DNA of 64,000 nt from Algibacter sp. L3A6 (GCF_009796825.1 NZ_CP047030.1:2467001-2531000); one strand, 5' to 3'. Counted from the first letter of the stretch, positions 16,214-25,744 are shown. Notes: generated by a model not told the origin, from the letters alone. A program made the numbers and translations.

Positions 16214-17527
16214 TTATTTATTGTAATACCAAAAAGGGATGGTTACAATTTTTGAAAGATATGTGGTGTCTTTATTTTTTCTATGTCGCTCTATTTTTAG
16301 AACGTGTTTACCTGGTGCTAAATTTTGAATATTTATAAAGGATTCGAAACCGAGTTGTTTTTTTTTGTTTTGTGTGAATACAAAATCTAAATTGATGTAT
16401 GCTGTACTATCGATCGTTATGTGGTGTATGCTTTTTAATGTTTTTAAATACGCGTTTTGAAGACTGTCTTTGTTTAAAGATTTGTCTGGGCTATGCGTTA
16501 ACATATTAGAGTAAAAGCCGCGACTATCGTTTTCGGGTTTTAATGTTTTATTGAATTGATAGATATCTTCTTCAATAGATTCATCGAAAGTTATAAATAA
16601 ACTTAAATAGTTGCTTTTTATTACCTTAGAAGAGATGGACGCTTTTTTTATAAAATCCTTTTCATCTAATAAGGCATCCTCATAATTTTGAGGGTTGGAA
16701 TAAAACCTTGTAGAATTATTAGATTTATCAATGTAATTAGAGCGAAGGTTTCCGGTAGAGGAGAAATACATAATAAAAAGAAAAGCTGGAGCTAAAATAT
16801 AGCTAATTTGTTTGCCTAATTTATTATCAATAAAGTTGTAAACTAGAGGTCGATATAAAAAAGAAAAGGTGATAATGCTAAATACTCTGTAAAATGGAAA
16901 GTAAATAGCTGAAAGTATCTTTTTACGCTTTAAAAAACCTTGAGTAACAAAATCGACAAAGGTTAAAAGCATTCCTATAACTAATAGTATACTTAAGCTT
17001 ATTAAACTGTACTGAAAAAACAGATTCTCGGTTTTGTTATAAATGTAGCTTATTAGAGAAAATACAATAGCTGTAGAAAAAAAAGCAATAACATAAAAGA
17101 CGAGTAAAAAGGCAATGGCAAAAATAATGCTACAGTAATTTTCTAATTTAGAAATATACTTATCGAAAGAGCCCACTTTTTTCCATAAATAAGTGTCAAA
17201 TTTAGAACTGTAATTAAGTTTTTTATAATCAATATCTCCAGAAACATAGCGTAGTCCTAATGCTCCAATCCATAAACCGCGCAGTATAACATGTAATAAT
17301 AGAGTAAAACCCAATATAGAACAAGCAGTTAATGTTATGCCTGTTAATATTATTAAAGGTTTGTTTTTGTCTATTTGTGATTCAATGTTTAAAAGTTCGA
17401 AATATTGAAATGCTTGAAAAAGACCAAATAAAGCAAAACCCGAAATAAGTAATTCTAATTGCCAGCTTTCTTGTTGAAGTTTGTCTAGCCAAGCTTTAAA
17501 GTTTTTGCTTTTATGTTGATTTTCCAT
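16214..17527 (-). CDS. Large membrane protein of unknown function
   Basis: A 437-residue protein. After a short amphipathic N-terminus (KAWLDKLQQESWQLELLISG) it has about six hydrophobic segments between residues 25 and 265. The remaining 170 residues (from about SSTGNLRSNYIDKSN) are polar and probably face the periplasm, ending in a beta-rich part (LDFVFTQNKKKQLGFESFIN, later LKIERHRKN). I recognise no named domain. It stands alone between the FKBP lipoprotein and htpG. Confidence 0.78.
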   Translation of the reverse strand: MENQHKSKNFKAWLDKLQQESWQLELLISGFALFGLFQAFQYFELLNIESQIDKNKPLIILTGITLTACSILGFTLLLHVILRGLWIGALGLRYVSGDIDYKKLNYSSKFDTYLWKKVGSFDKYISKLENYCSIIFAIAFLLVFYVIAFFSTAIVFSLISYIYNKTENLFFQYSLISLSILLVIGMLLTFVDFVTQGFLKRKKILSAIYFPFYRVFSIITFSFLYRPLVYNFIDNKLGKQISYILAPAFLFIMYFSSTGNLRSNYIDKSNNSTRFYSNPQNYEDALLDEKDFIKKASISSKVIKSNYLSLFITFDESIEEDIYQFNKTLKPENDSRGFYSNMLTHSPDKSLNKDSLQNAYLKTLKSIHHITIDSTAYINLDFVFTQNKKKQLGFESFINIQNLAPGKHVLKIERHRKNKDTTYLSKIVTIPFWYYNK

Positions 17528-17564
17528 GTATCGTTATTTCTGCTAAATTAGGAAAACTGTAATA

Positions 17565-17597
17565 AAAAACCACTTTGTTTTCACAAAGTGGCTTTTA
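17565..17597. terminator. Terminator after htpG
   Basis: CCACTTTGT pairs with ACAAAGTGG around TTTTC, with A/T tracts on both sides; downstream of htpG on the minus strand and upstream of the start of the membrane protein gene. Confidence 0.68.
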
Positions 17598-17636
17598 GTA
17601 TTGTTATGTTTCCGCGAAAGCGAAAAATAATATAGC

Positions 17637-19550
17637 TTACTTAATCATTTCGTAGCTACGTTTAATAAAGTTTGTTAATTCTTCACCTTTTAATAAACCT
17701 TGAGAAAGGCGTGCTAAATCTAAACTTTGCGTAATTAAACGCTCTTGAGTTTCTTTAACTTCGGTTGCTAAAATATCGCTAACTAAATCTGAGTTTGTGT
17801 TAACAATAAGGTTGTACATTTCTGGCATGTTACCGAACATTTGCATACCTCCGCCACCTGTAGCTTGCATTTCTTTCATTCTACGCATAAATTCTGGTTG
17901 CGTAATAGTGAATGGAGATTCGCTACTATCCATAGATTCTAATTGAACTGTGAATTTTTCTGCAGGGATAACTTCTTTTAATAAAGCATCTAAAACTTTA
18001 GTTTGTTCTTCATCTAATTTAGAAATTGTTGTTTCATCTTTCTTAATTAAATTGCTAACATGGTCTCCATCAACACGAGCAAATGTGATGTTCTCTTTGC
18101 TGCTTTCTAGTTTTTGAATTAAGTGAGATACAATTGGAGAATCTAACAATAAAACCTCGTAACCTTTAGCTTTTGCAGATTCGATATAGCTGTGTTGTGC
18201 ATCTTTATTAGAAGCATAAAGTATAACTAACTTACCGTCTTTATCAGTTTGGTTTGCTTTAATTTTATTGAATAACTCCTCGTAAGTATAATGAGCACCA
18301 TCTACGGTTGGGTATAATGCAAAGGCATCTGCTTTTTCGAAGAATTTATCTTCAGAAAGCATTCCGTATTCAATAACAAGTTTAATATCGCTCCATTTAG
18401 CTTCAAAATCTTCACGGTTTGAATTGAATAAAGATTTTAATTTATCGGCTACTTTTCTAGTAATGTAAGACGAAATCTTTTTTACAGCACCATCGGCCTG
18501 TAGGTAAGAACGTGATACGTTTAATGGAATATCTGGAGAATCGATAACACCGCGTAACATAGTCAAAAATTCTGGTACAATACCTTCTACGTTATCTGTA
18601 ACGTAAACTTGGTTTTGATACAATTGAATTTTATCCTTTTGTATTTGCATATCGTTCGACATTTTCGGGAAGTATAAAATTCCTGTTAAATTGAACGGGT
18701 AATCTACATTTAAGTGAATGTTGAATAAAGGGTCTTCAAATTGAGATGGGTATAATTCACTGTAGAAACTTTTATAATCTTCTTCTTCTAAATCAGCCGG
18801 TTGTTTTGTCCAGGCTGGAGTAGGGTTGTTTATAATGTTATCAACCGTAATTTTTTTGTGAGGTTCGGTAGTTTCTTTACCATCTTCATCTTTAGTTGTT
18901 GCAGGGGTAAACTCTGGATCGTTTATTTCATTAGTTCCAAATTTAATTGGCACAGGCATAAACTTGTTATACTTAGAAAGTAATTCAGAAATTCTATTTT
19001 CTTCTAAAAATTCTGTAGAATCTTCTGCAATATGAAGAATAATTTCTGTTCCACGATCTGTTTTATCAGCAGCTTCTAGAGTGAATTCTGGAGAGCCATC
19101 GCAAGTCCAATGTGCAGCAGGATCTTCCTCTCTGTGAGATTTAGTGATAATTTCAACTTTTTCGGCTACCATAAAAGCAGAGTAAAACCCTAAACCAAAA
19201 TGACCGATAATTCCAGAATCTTTAGCAGAATCTTTATATTTATCTAAAAACTCTTCAGCTCCAGAAAAAGCAACTTGGTTAATGTATTTTTCAACCTCGT
19301 CTGCACTCATACCTAAACCTTGATCGATAATATGAAGTTTTTTTCCTTCTTTATCAATTTTAACTTCAATTTTAGGGTTACCGTATTCAGCTTTAGATTC
19401 GCCAATACTCGTTAAGTGTTTTAATTTTAAAGTGGCGTCGGTACCGTTACTAATAAGCTCACGTAGAAAAATTTCGTGATCGCTATATAAGAATTTTTTA
19501 ATAAGCGGAAAGATATTCTCTACCGATACATTAATACTTCCTTTTGTCAT
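17637..19550 (-). CDS. htpG: Hsp90-family chaperone HtpG
   Basis: A 637-residue Hsp90. The N-terminal GHKL ATPase domain shows FLRELISNGTDA (catalytic Glu and Mg-binding Asn), DQGLGMSADEV and GHFGLGFYSAFMVA. The middle domain has LNVSRSYLQADGAVKKI with the conserved Arg contacting the gamma phosphate; the C-terminal dimerisation domain ends NFIKRSYEMIK. Full length for the family. Expression is probably heat-inducible through the composite element at 19625-19665, which has the same layout as that of grpE at 63441-63480. Confidence 0.97.
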   Translation of the reverse strand: MTKGSINVSVENIFPLIKKFLYSDHEIFLRELISNGTDATLKLKHLTSIGESKAEYGNPKIEVKIDKEGKKLHIIDQGLGMSADEVEKYINQVAFSGAEEFLDKYKDSAKDSGIIGHFGLGFYSAFMVAEKVEIITKSHREEDPAAHWTCDGSPEFTLEAADKTDRGTEIILHIAEDSTEFLEENRISELLSKYNKFMPVPIKFGTNEINDPEFTPATTKDEDGKETTEPHKKITVDNIINNPTPAWTKQPADLEEEDYKSFYSELYPSQFEDPLFNIHLNVDYPFNLTGILYFPKMSNDMQIQKDKIQLYQNQVYVTDNVEGIVPEFLTMLRGVIDSPDIPLNVSRSYLQADGAVKKISSYITRKVADKLKSLFNSNREDFEAKWSDIKLVIEYGMLSEDKFFEKADAFALYPTVDGAHYTYEELFNKIKANQTDKDGKLVILYASNKDAQHSYIESAKAKGYEVLLLDSPIVSHLIQKLESSKENITFARVDGDHVSNLIKKDETTISKLDEEQTKVLDALLKEVIPAEKFTVQLESMDSSESPFTITQPEFMRRMKEMQATGGGGMQMFGNMPEMYNLIVNTNSDLVSDILATEVKETQERLITQSLDLARLSQGLLKGEELTNFIKRSYEMIK

Positions 19551-19624
19551 GATATATAATTTATTTTTTTCTCTTGAAGAAGAGAAACAGATTAATTTAA
19601 ATTTTTAACTTCTGTTCTCTAATA

Positions 19625-19665
19625 GTCAACAAAAATGCCAATTGAAAAAATATGACAAAGTGACA
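19625..19665 (-). promoter_or_regulatory. Composite upstream element of htpG (TGTCA repeat plus TTGGCA-N6-TTG)
   Basis: On the minus strand TGTCACTTTGTCA (19665-19653) is followed after exactly 11 bases by TTGGCA (19641-19636), then 6 bases and TTG (19629-19627). The same order and spacing occur before grpE. TTGGCA-N6-TTG resembles the sigma-54 -24/-12 elements; here the -12 dinucleotide is GA instead of GC. The start codon lies about 75 bases further on. Confidence 0.6.
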
Positions 19666-19670
19666 TTAAA

Positions 19671-19703
19671 AAAGGCCATTCTAATACAGAATGGCCTTTT
19701 AGG
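19671..19703 (-). terminator. Terminator after the S9 peptidase gene
   Basis: AAAAGGCCATTCT and AGAATGGCCTTTT form a 13-base stem with a short loop. It closes the S9 peptidase transcript just before the htpG control element. Confidence 0.78.
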
Positions 19704-19720
19704 TTGTTTTTAAGTTTTAA

Positions 19721-22126
19721 TTAATTTTTTAGATATTTCTCTAGCCATTGGTCTTGCTCCCAAAGCATATGCATTATAGACTCTTTAGCGGCATAACCAT
19801 GACTTTCTTTAGGTAGCATCACTAATCTAACAGGAGCTCCTAAACCTTTTAGAGCGTTAAAGTAGCGCTCACTTTGTAAAGGGTAAGTGCCCGAATTATT
19901 GTCGGCTTGACCGTGAATTAAAAGTAAAGGTGTTTTCATGGAGTTTGCTTGCATAAAAGGAGACATTTTATTGTAGATTTCTGGAGCTTCCCAATAGTTA
20001 CGTTCTTCACTTTGAAAACCAAAAGGAGTTAAGGTTCTATTGTAAGCACCACTTCTAGCAATACCAGCTGCAAATAAATTAGAATGTGATAATAAATTGG
20101 CCGTCATAAAAGCACCATAAGAGTGTCCGCCTACAGCCACTTTTTTACGGTCTATGTATCCCATTTCATCTACTGCATCTATGGCTGCTTTAGCATTTGA
20201 CACTAATTGTTTAATAAACGTATCATTAGGTTCTTCGTCACCTTCTCCAACTATAGGGAAAGAGGCATCGTTTAAAACAACATAACCCTTAGTAACCCAA
20301 TAGATAGGTGAACCATAATACAAGTGTGTAAATTCATTTGAATTTTTTGTGTTTTGACCTGCGCTACTTTTATCTTTAAACTCTTCTGGGTAAGCCCACA
20401 TAATCATTGGGTATTTTTTGCCAGGCTCATAGTTGGTTGGTAAATAGAGTGTGCCAGAAAGTTCTAATCCATCTTCACGTTTGTATTTAATAAGTTCTTT
20501 AGATACGTTTTGTATACTTTTAAAAGGATTCTCAAATTGTGTTAACGGTTGTAGAGCTATTTTCTTTTTTATATTACGGATGTAATAATTAGGGTATTCA
20601 TTTTTAGATTCAATTCTTACTAAAATTTCACCTTTGTTTATGTCTAATGCCATAGAAATACCTTCAACTTTGTCTTTTAAAGCTGATTGATAAAGTCTGG
20701 TTGTTTTTTTCGATTTTAAATTGATTTTATCTACAAAAGGAAATTTTCCTTTAGCGCTATAACCATCACCAATTAAATAGGCATTACCATTACTAACATC
20801 AATAGTGTATCGTCCATATTCATTCTTTTTAGTAACAAACTCACCAGGATCGCTATAAGTATCTTGGTAGTTTCTATCAAAAAGAACTACAGGTTTTGTG
20901 TTAGGGTTAGATGGGTTAATTAAATATGCTTTTGTATTTCTAGTATTCCACCAGTAATCATAAACTATAGCCGTAGTTTCATTACCCCATTCAATTCCGC
21001 TAAATCTATTAATTGTTTTAGCAACAGATTTGGCTTTTCCTGTAAAAGGTGCATCCATTTGAAAAACTTCGTCTCTGTAAGCCACTTCTTTTTCTGCATC
21101 ACCTTCATCTAAGGCTTCTGCCCAAGTAAGTGTTGCAGGTTTATCATCTCTCCAAGAAATTCTGCGTTTACCTTTTCTAACAGACATAAAACCTTTTGGT
21201 AAATCTTCAATTAATGGCACTTCCAAAACGGTTTTAATTAGGTTAGCATCTGTATCATAAACATTGCTTTTTGAAGGGAATCTAGAATAAGTAACTAAAT
21301 AAGAAAATGGTTTTTCTATAGTTGTAATCATGATGTAGTTTCCGTCAGGAGAAAAAGAAATACTTCTATACATATCTGTTTTCATCCAAGGCGTTTGGTT
21401 ACCCTCTAAATCTACTTTACGTAAATCTGACCGCACCAATTGTTCGAAATTATGCTCGTCTGTTTTGTTTTTTAACAAATCTTGGTATGTTCTATTTTGC
21501 GCTTTTTTCCCGGCTTCACTTACGGAAACAGTAGGGCCAGTTGGTACGGCTGTTCTTGTGTCAATCAGGTCTTCTTTTTCTTCCGATAAGGTTTTTATCA
21601 ATAAAGAGTTGTTGTCCTTAAACCAATAAAAAGGAATACCGGTATTTGCGTTTAGGTTATCTTTTGTTATTTTTTTTGCCGATTTAGTTTCAATGTCTAA
21701 AACCCAAAGTTCTACACCGTTTAGAGTGGTGTTTGTAAAGGCCATCATTTTTTGGTTCGGAGACCAAGAGAAATTTGCGAAACGCGCGTTTTCTGGCAGG
21801 TTTTCTACTCGGGTTTCTTTCCCTTTTCTTCCTAAACGAATATCTATATTGTTGTAATAACGCTGTCTGCTACTAATATTTGTTTTAGGGTTAATCCTTA
21901 AACCACCAAGGCGCATTTCTTTTTCAGAAAGCGTTTCAATACTTTTAAAGCTGCTTCGGTGCAAGAAAATCATATTTTCACCTTTACTATCAATTCTAAT
22001 ATAAGGTGCTAATGGAGCTTCTAAAAGTTCTAAAATTTCTTTAGAAGGTTTTTGGTACGTTACATTTTCTTGGGAGAAAATCCACATTCCCGTAAAAAGG
22101 AAACAAATAGTAAAAAGTTTTTTCAT
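19721..22126 (-). CDS. Secreted S9 (prolyl oligopeptidase) family peptidase
   Basis: An 801-residue serine peptidase with a signal peptide (MKKLFTICFLFTGMWIFSQ), so periplasmic or exported. The N-terminal 540 residues form the beta-propeller gate (repeats such as FSWSPNQKMMAFT and SFSPDGNYIMITT). The C-terminal alpha/beta hydrolase has Ser669 in GGHSYGA, Asp742 in GQADNNS and His776 in ESHGYA. Members cleave oligopeptides, often after Pro or, in some Bacteroidota enzymes, Glu. Specificity is not deducible. Monocistronic with its own terminator. Confidence 0.93.
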   Translation of the reverse strand: MKKLFTICFLFTGMWIFSQENVTYQKPSKEILELLEAPLAPYIRIDSKGENMIFLHRSSFKSIETLSEKEMRLGGLRINPKTNISSRQRYYNNIDIRLGRKGKETRVENLPENARFANFSWSPNQKMMAFTNTTLNGVELWVLDIETKSAKKITKDNLNANTGIPFYWFKDNNSLLIKTLSEEKEDLIDTRTAVPTGPTVSVSEAGKKAQNRTYQDLLKNKTDEHNFEQLVRSDLRKVDLEGNQTPWMKTDMYRSISFSPDGNYIMITTIEKPFSYLVTYSRFPSKSNVYDTDANLIKTVLEVPLIEDLPKGFMSVRKGKRRISWRDDKPATLTWAEALDEGDAEKEVAYRDEVFQMDAPFTGKAKSVAKTINRFSGIEWGNETTAIVYDYWWNTRNTKAYLINPSNPNTKPVVLFDRNYQDTYSDPGEFVTKKNEYGRYTIDVSNGNAYLIGDGYSAKGKFPFVDKINLKSKKTTRLYQSALKDKVEGISMALDINKGEILVRIESKNEYPNYYIRNIKKKIALQPLTQFENPFKSIQNVSKELIKYKREDGLELSGTLYLPTNYEPGKKYPMIMWAYPEEFKDKSSAGQNTKNSNEFTHLYYGSPIYWVTKGYVVLNDASFPIVGEGDEEPNDTFIKQLVSNAKAAIDAVDEMGYIDRKKVAVGGHSYGAFMTANLLSHSNLFAAGIARSGAYNRTLTPFGFQSEERNYWEAPEIYNKMSPFMQANSMKTPLLLIHGQADNNSGTYPLQSERYFNALKGLGAPVRLVMLPKESHGYAAKESIMHMLWEQDQWLEKYLKN

Positions 22127-22322
22127 TTATAGTCGATTTTTAATTTGTCATTAAATCTAGTTAAAGTGATAACATAAATGTCCTAAAATTACGTTAAAGG
22201 CTAATTTTATTAGGTTAATATTTTAGTATTTGTAAAAAAATGGTAGTTTTAAAATGAAATAGTATTTTAGAACTATTAATTATTGTTATAATTGTAAAGA
22301 GATTAAAACTAAATTGGTGATT

Positions 22323-23327
22323 ATGTACAACTCAAAAATAATAGGTTTAGGAAAATACCTTCCTGAAAACGTGGTGACAAACGACGATTTGTCAAAAATT
22401 ATGGAGACCAATGATGCTTGGATTCAGGAACGAACCGGTATAAAAGAACGCCGTTGGATAAAAGATGGCACCGAAGATACCTCGGCTGTTATGGGAGCAA
22501 AAGCTGCAAAAATTGCCATAGAACGTTCTGGTCTTACCAATGACGATATCGATTTTATAGTGTTTGCAACCCTAAGTCCAGATTATTACTTCCCGGGGTG
22601 TGGCGTGCAAATACAAGATATGCTAGATATGCCAACCATTGGAGCGCTAGATGTGCGTAACCAATGTTCTGGTTTTGTTTATGCTATTTCTGTAGCCGAT
22701 CAATTTATAAAAACCGGTATGTACAAAAACATACTAGTTATAGGAGCCGAATATCACAGTAACGGACTAGATAAAACAACGCGAGGCCGTAGCGTAAGTG
22801 TTATTTTTGGAGATGGAGCAGGAGCCTGCGTGTTATCTCGCGAAGAAGATAACAACAAAGGGATTCTATCTACGCACCTGCATAGCCAAGGTAAATATGC
22901 CGATAAACTTATTGTAGAATCACCAAGTATTGGGCATTGGGTTCCGGAGCTAAAAGAAGCCGGAGACGATGATACCTCGTATTTCCCATATATGGATGGT
23001 CAATTTGTTTTTAAAAATGCCGTAGTGCGTTTCAGTGAGGTAATCATGGAAGGTTTGGCGAAAAACAATATGCAAAAAGAAGATATCGATATGTTAATTC
23101 CGCATCAAGCCAATTTGCGTATCGCGCAGTTTATTCAGAAAAAATTTGGATTAACCGACGATCAAGTCTTTAATAATATTGAAAAATACGGAAACACAAC
23201 AGCCGCATCTGTAATTATTGCCCTAACCGAAGCATGGGAAGAAGGTAAAATAAAAGAAGGCGATAATGTTGTTTTAGCTGCTTTCGGTAGTGGCTTTACA
23301 TGGGCAAGTGCCATCATAAAATGGTAA
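22323..23327 (+). CDS. 3-oxoacyl-ACP synthase III-like (FabH family) enzyme
   Basis: A 334-residue thiolase-fold condensing enzyme from the ATG at 22323; a TTG nine bases earlier is possible but less likely. The catalytic Cys is in DVRNQCSGFVYA, the His in IPHQANLR and the Asn in KYGNTTAAS. FabH starts fatty acid chains by joining acyl-CoA with malonyl-ACP. A divergent insert (SPSIGHWVPELKEAGDDDTS) and lack of a plsX/rpmF neighbourhood suggest a second, non-housekeeping paralogue, possibly for branched or special acyl chains. This last point is inference. Confidence 0.87.
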   Translation: MYNSKIIGLGKYLPENVVTNDDLSKIMETNDAWIQERTGIKERRWIKDGTEDTSAVMGAKAAKIAIERSGLTNDDIDFIVFATLSPDYYFPGCGVQIQDMLDMPTIGALDVRNQCSGFVYAISVADQFIKTGMYKNILVIGAEYHSNGLDKTTRGRSVSVIFGDGAGACVLSREEDNNKGILSTHLHSQGKYADKLIVESPSIGHWVPELKEAGDDDTSYFPYMDGQFVFKNAVVRFSEVIMEGLAKNNMQKEDIDMLIPHQANLRIAQFIQKKFGLTDDQVFNNIEKYGNTTAASVIIALTEAWEEGKIKEGDNVVLAAFGSGFTWASAIIKW

Positions 23328-23351
23328 AATCCAGTAGAGTTTAAATATTTT

Positions 23352-23458
23352 GGCGTTTCCCTTTGGGGCAGGCTTTACATTCCAAGTCCTCGCATCCCGA
23401 TTTCATCAGGGATGCTTTGGGCTTTTCATTTCAATCCTTAACGCATTATCCGCTAGGG
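23352..23458 (+). repeat. Intergenic repeat family, copy 3 (forward)
   Basis: Starts GGCGTTTCCCTTTGGGGC and ends TCAATCCTTAACGC followed by ATTATCCGCTAGGG, the same right end as copy 1 with one mismatch. It marks the left edge of the accessory region. Confidence 0.75.
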
Positions 23459-23506
23459 TGGGTGTTTATGTTAGGTTGGTGTGATCTTATCTTATCTTAT
23501 ATCTTA

Positions 23507-23513
23507 GTTAGGC
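23507..23513 (+). other. attC/attI-like core site GTTAGGC
   Basis: GTTAGGC fits the integron core consensus GTTRRRY and stands 11 bases before the ATG of the first orphan gene, as in a cassette junction. A 7-base match alone is weak; its position and the palindrome after the gene raise it a little. Confidence 0.35.
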
Positions 23514-23523
23514 AACATTGGAA

Positions 23524-24213
23524 ATGAGCATTTTTAATCGAAAGACAAAAAAGAAACATATTGAACAATTTGGACTTAAAATAGCTGAATTGTTGGAATC
23601 TGAAATGCCTCAAATCCAAACGGTAATCGGACTTTCTAAAATTTACGGAATTAGTTTTATGCACAAACCGAGAGGGATTTATATTTTTCGTGGCTATAAA
23701 CCAAAAGAGTTTGAGATTATAAATAGAAATCACAAGACCTGTTTCAATCTGACTGGAATTTCTGTTCTAAACAAAAAAGAAAACCTTTATCAACCGATTA
23801 AATTATATTATCAATCTGACGGATTGACCAAAATTGAAATAGAAAACCCAGAATATTTCCACAAAACTTATTACTTAAACCAAATTCAGAAAAGTGAAAT
23901 CGAACTTGAGCATCTGAAAATGGAAAACCCTGACCAAAAGATAGCTGAAAAAATATTAAGATCGTTGACTAAAGAACAAATCGAACTTCTGGAATTGGAC
24001 TACACATTTGAAATTGAATTTGATGAAAAACTATTTTACACAATTTTGGATATGGAAGACGGAAATTATGTAGCAATAGATAAAAAAGGAAAAGTATATC
24101 GACTAAATCACGACCACGAAGAAATGGTCAAACTTATAGCCAACAAACCTACAGATTTCTTTGAAATTTACAACGGACAAAAAAGTGAACTGGAAAATAT
24201 TATGTATGAATAA
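23524..24213 (+). CDS. Orphan hypothetical protein, cassette-like gene
   Basis: A 229-residue soluble protein, ATG at 23524 chosen over a TTG at 23518. It is charged (many K and E), with no signal peptide, membrane segment or motif I recognise. Visible blocks are KPRGIYIFRGYKPKEFEI in the first third, then EKILRSLTKEQIELLELDYT and DGNYVAIDKKGKVYRLNHDH near the end. The last resembles the closing strands of SMI1/KNR4-like domains, but this is weak. It is bounded by a GTTAGGC core and an attC-like palindrome, suggesting an acquired single-gene unit. Function unknown. Confidence 0.72.
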   Translation: MSIFNRKTKKKHIEQFGLKIAELLESEMPQIQTVIGLSKIYGISFMHKPRGIYIFRGYKPKEFEIINRNHKTCFNLTGISVLNKKENLYQPIKLYYQSDGLTKIEIENPEYFHKTYYLNQIQKSEIELEHLKMENPDQKIAEKILRSLTKEQIELLELDYTFEIEFDEKLFYTILDMEDGNYVAIDKKGKVYRLNHDHEEMVKLIANKPTDFFEIYNGQKSELENIMYE

Positions 24214-24214
24214 A

Positions 24215-24418
24215 AACGTTGCCTAGCACTATATATAGCAAATTGGGCGATTAGTGTTTAAACCAAAAGTTATTGTCTATTTGCAAAGTCGCCAAATCTT
24301 TTGATTTGGTATTAAAAGAGAAAAATTAAAACAAAATAAAAAAAATGGCTTGTGGCTAAACTGAAAGTAACCGCTTATTTTCTGCCCAACTTGCCATATA
24401 TTTAACGTTGTGAGCAAG
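24215..24418 (+). repeat. attC-like long imperfect palindrome between two orphan genes
   Basis: The left arm (24215-24249) contains GCCTAGCAC, TATATATAGCAA and TTGGGC; the right arm (24383-24418), read in reverse complement, has GCTCACAACG, AATATATGGCAA and TTGGGC. The two arms are about 35 bases and roughly 130 bases apart, and the middle has its own small hairpin CCAAATC-TTTT-GATTTGG. Terminal motifs AACGTTGCC and AACGTTGTG resemble, but do not strictly match, integron R''/R' cores. It begins 2 bases after the stop of the first orphan gene. Confidence 0.5.
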
Positions 24419-24441
24419 CTAAAAAAACAGTATGAGAATAA

Positions 24442-24851
24442 ATGGAATCACTTAAACTGATATTAAAATTAATTTTGACACCGTTTTTATCAGTTTCGAT
24501 TCTGTTTTTTACTGAATCGAGTTTATTCTTATATCCATTGATTTTCAGCATAATATTGTCTTTGTCGAATTATAACTTATTCCGAATAGACTTGCCTATT
24601 GGAATCTTGTCAGGAATTGTTTATTCATATATAACTTTTTTTGTCGGATATTTTGGATACGCAGTTTTTTATAAAGCAATTGAATTAATTGGAATTGTAA
24701 ATGATATTACAATCGGAGAATGGTTTTATACCGATTTGGCTTTTTGTATTGCTGTTTTTATCATAGCACCTTACTTAACTATGTATCTTCAAAAATTGCT
24801 TTTTAAAAACACTAAAACAAAATTAACTTATTGGATTATATCAATTACAAC
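24442..24851 (+). pseudogene. Orphan membrane protein gene interrupted by an IS3 element
   Basis: The first 136 codons encode a protein with four hydrophobic segments (for example ILTPFLSVSILFFTESSLFL and IVNDITIGEWFYTDLAFCIA). At 24852 the left end of the IS begins, so the last residues of the current frame (GFPFLGHLKIRQ...) are IS sequence. If the IS is removed without a target duplication, the frame continues from 26076 for 12 codons with a hydrophobic tail (YLIIFLSKINI) and stops at 26112. The original protein was then about 148 residues. Function unknown. Confidence 0.6.
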
Positions 24852-24867
24852 TGTAGGCTTCCCCTTT

Positions 24868-25744
24868 TTAGGACACCTCAAAATTCGACAAATAATTGTT
24901 ATTTAGCCCCGATTTGATGAAGAATTTAAATTCTTCATCAAATCGGGGCATATATTCTTTAGGGGATTTATTTCCTAGAGATTTATGTGGATGGTTAAAA
25001 TTATAGTCTTCTCTCCATTTGTCGCTTATCTTTTGCAATTGATATTTGTCATTGAAGTAATAAGCATCTAGTATATCTTCTCTAAAGAATCGATTAAAGC
25101 GTTCTATGTATCCGTTTTGCATTGGTTTTCCAGGTTGTGTATATTTAATTTCAATAAAGTTTTTTTCACACCATAAAGGTTTTAGAGATAAATTCTGGTC
25201 CGTTATCACATCTTATATATTTAGGTGCGCCTATTTCCTCTTTTAAGCATTCTAGTGTTTATACTACAGCTCTGGCTGGATATGATAATCCTGCTTCAAT
25301 GGCTAATGCTTCTCGATTACAGTCGTCAATAACGTTAAATACGCGCACTTTTCTACCATCGGTAAGTGCATCACTCATAAAGTCCATACTCCAACATTCA
25401 TTGAGCTGCTTAGGTGTTTCCAAAGGTTGTTTTACACGTTTTACTAAACGCTTTTTGTGCTTACGCCTTAAGCTTAATTTCATATCCCTGTAAATGCGTA
25501 GCACTCGTTTTCTATTCCATTTTAAGCCTTCACGACGGATTTTGTGATAATACTCATCAAAGCCCCTTTGTGGATATGATTCCGCAAGATATGTGAGTTT
25601 ATCAATGACTTCGCTGTCATCTTTCTTGCTCTGATAGTACCACATCGACCTACTTAATCCTACAACCTTGCAGGCACGTACAATAGGCACAGTAAACTCT
25701 TTAACAAGATATTTGACACGAACTCGCTTGTCGGAAGGCTTTAG
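24868..25744 (-). pseudogene. IS3 transposase OrfB, broken by a stop and a frameshift
   Basis: The DDE integrase domain is recognisable: ECWSMDFMSDAL (first Asp), RCDNGPEF (second Asp), and GYIERFNRFFRED (Glu), plus the HPHKSLGNKSPKEY end. However, a TAA at 25259-25261 interrupts the frame after SYPARAVV, and near 25200 the frame shifts between the second Asp block and the WCEKNFIEIKY block. Both lesions fall between the first Asp and the Glu, so no active enzyme can be made without repair. Upstream the frame joins orfA by -1 frameshifting. Confidence 0.88.

Noticed and set aside
22314..22322. TTG start for the FabH-like gene
   Set aside because: The ATG at 22323 gives the normal N-terminus (MYNSKIIGLG); the extra three residues are not typical.
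24842..24857. Target-site duplication of the IS3 element
   Set aside because: No 3-5 base direct repeat matches on both sides (left ...ACAAC, right ATACT...).
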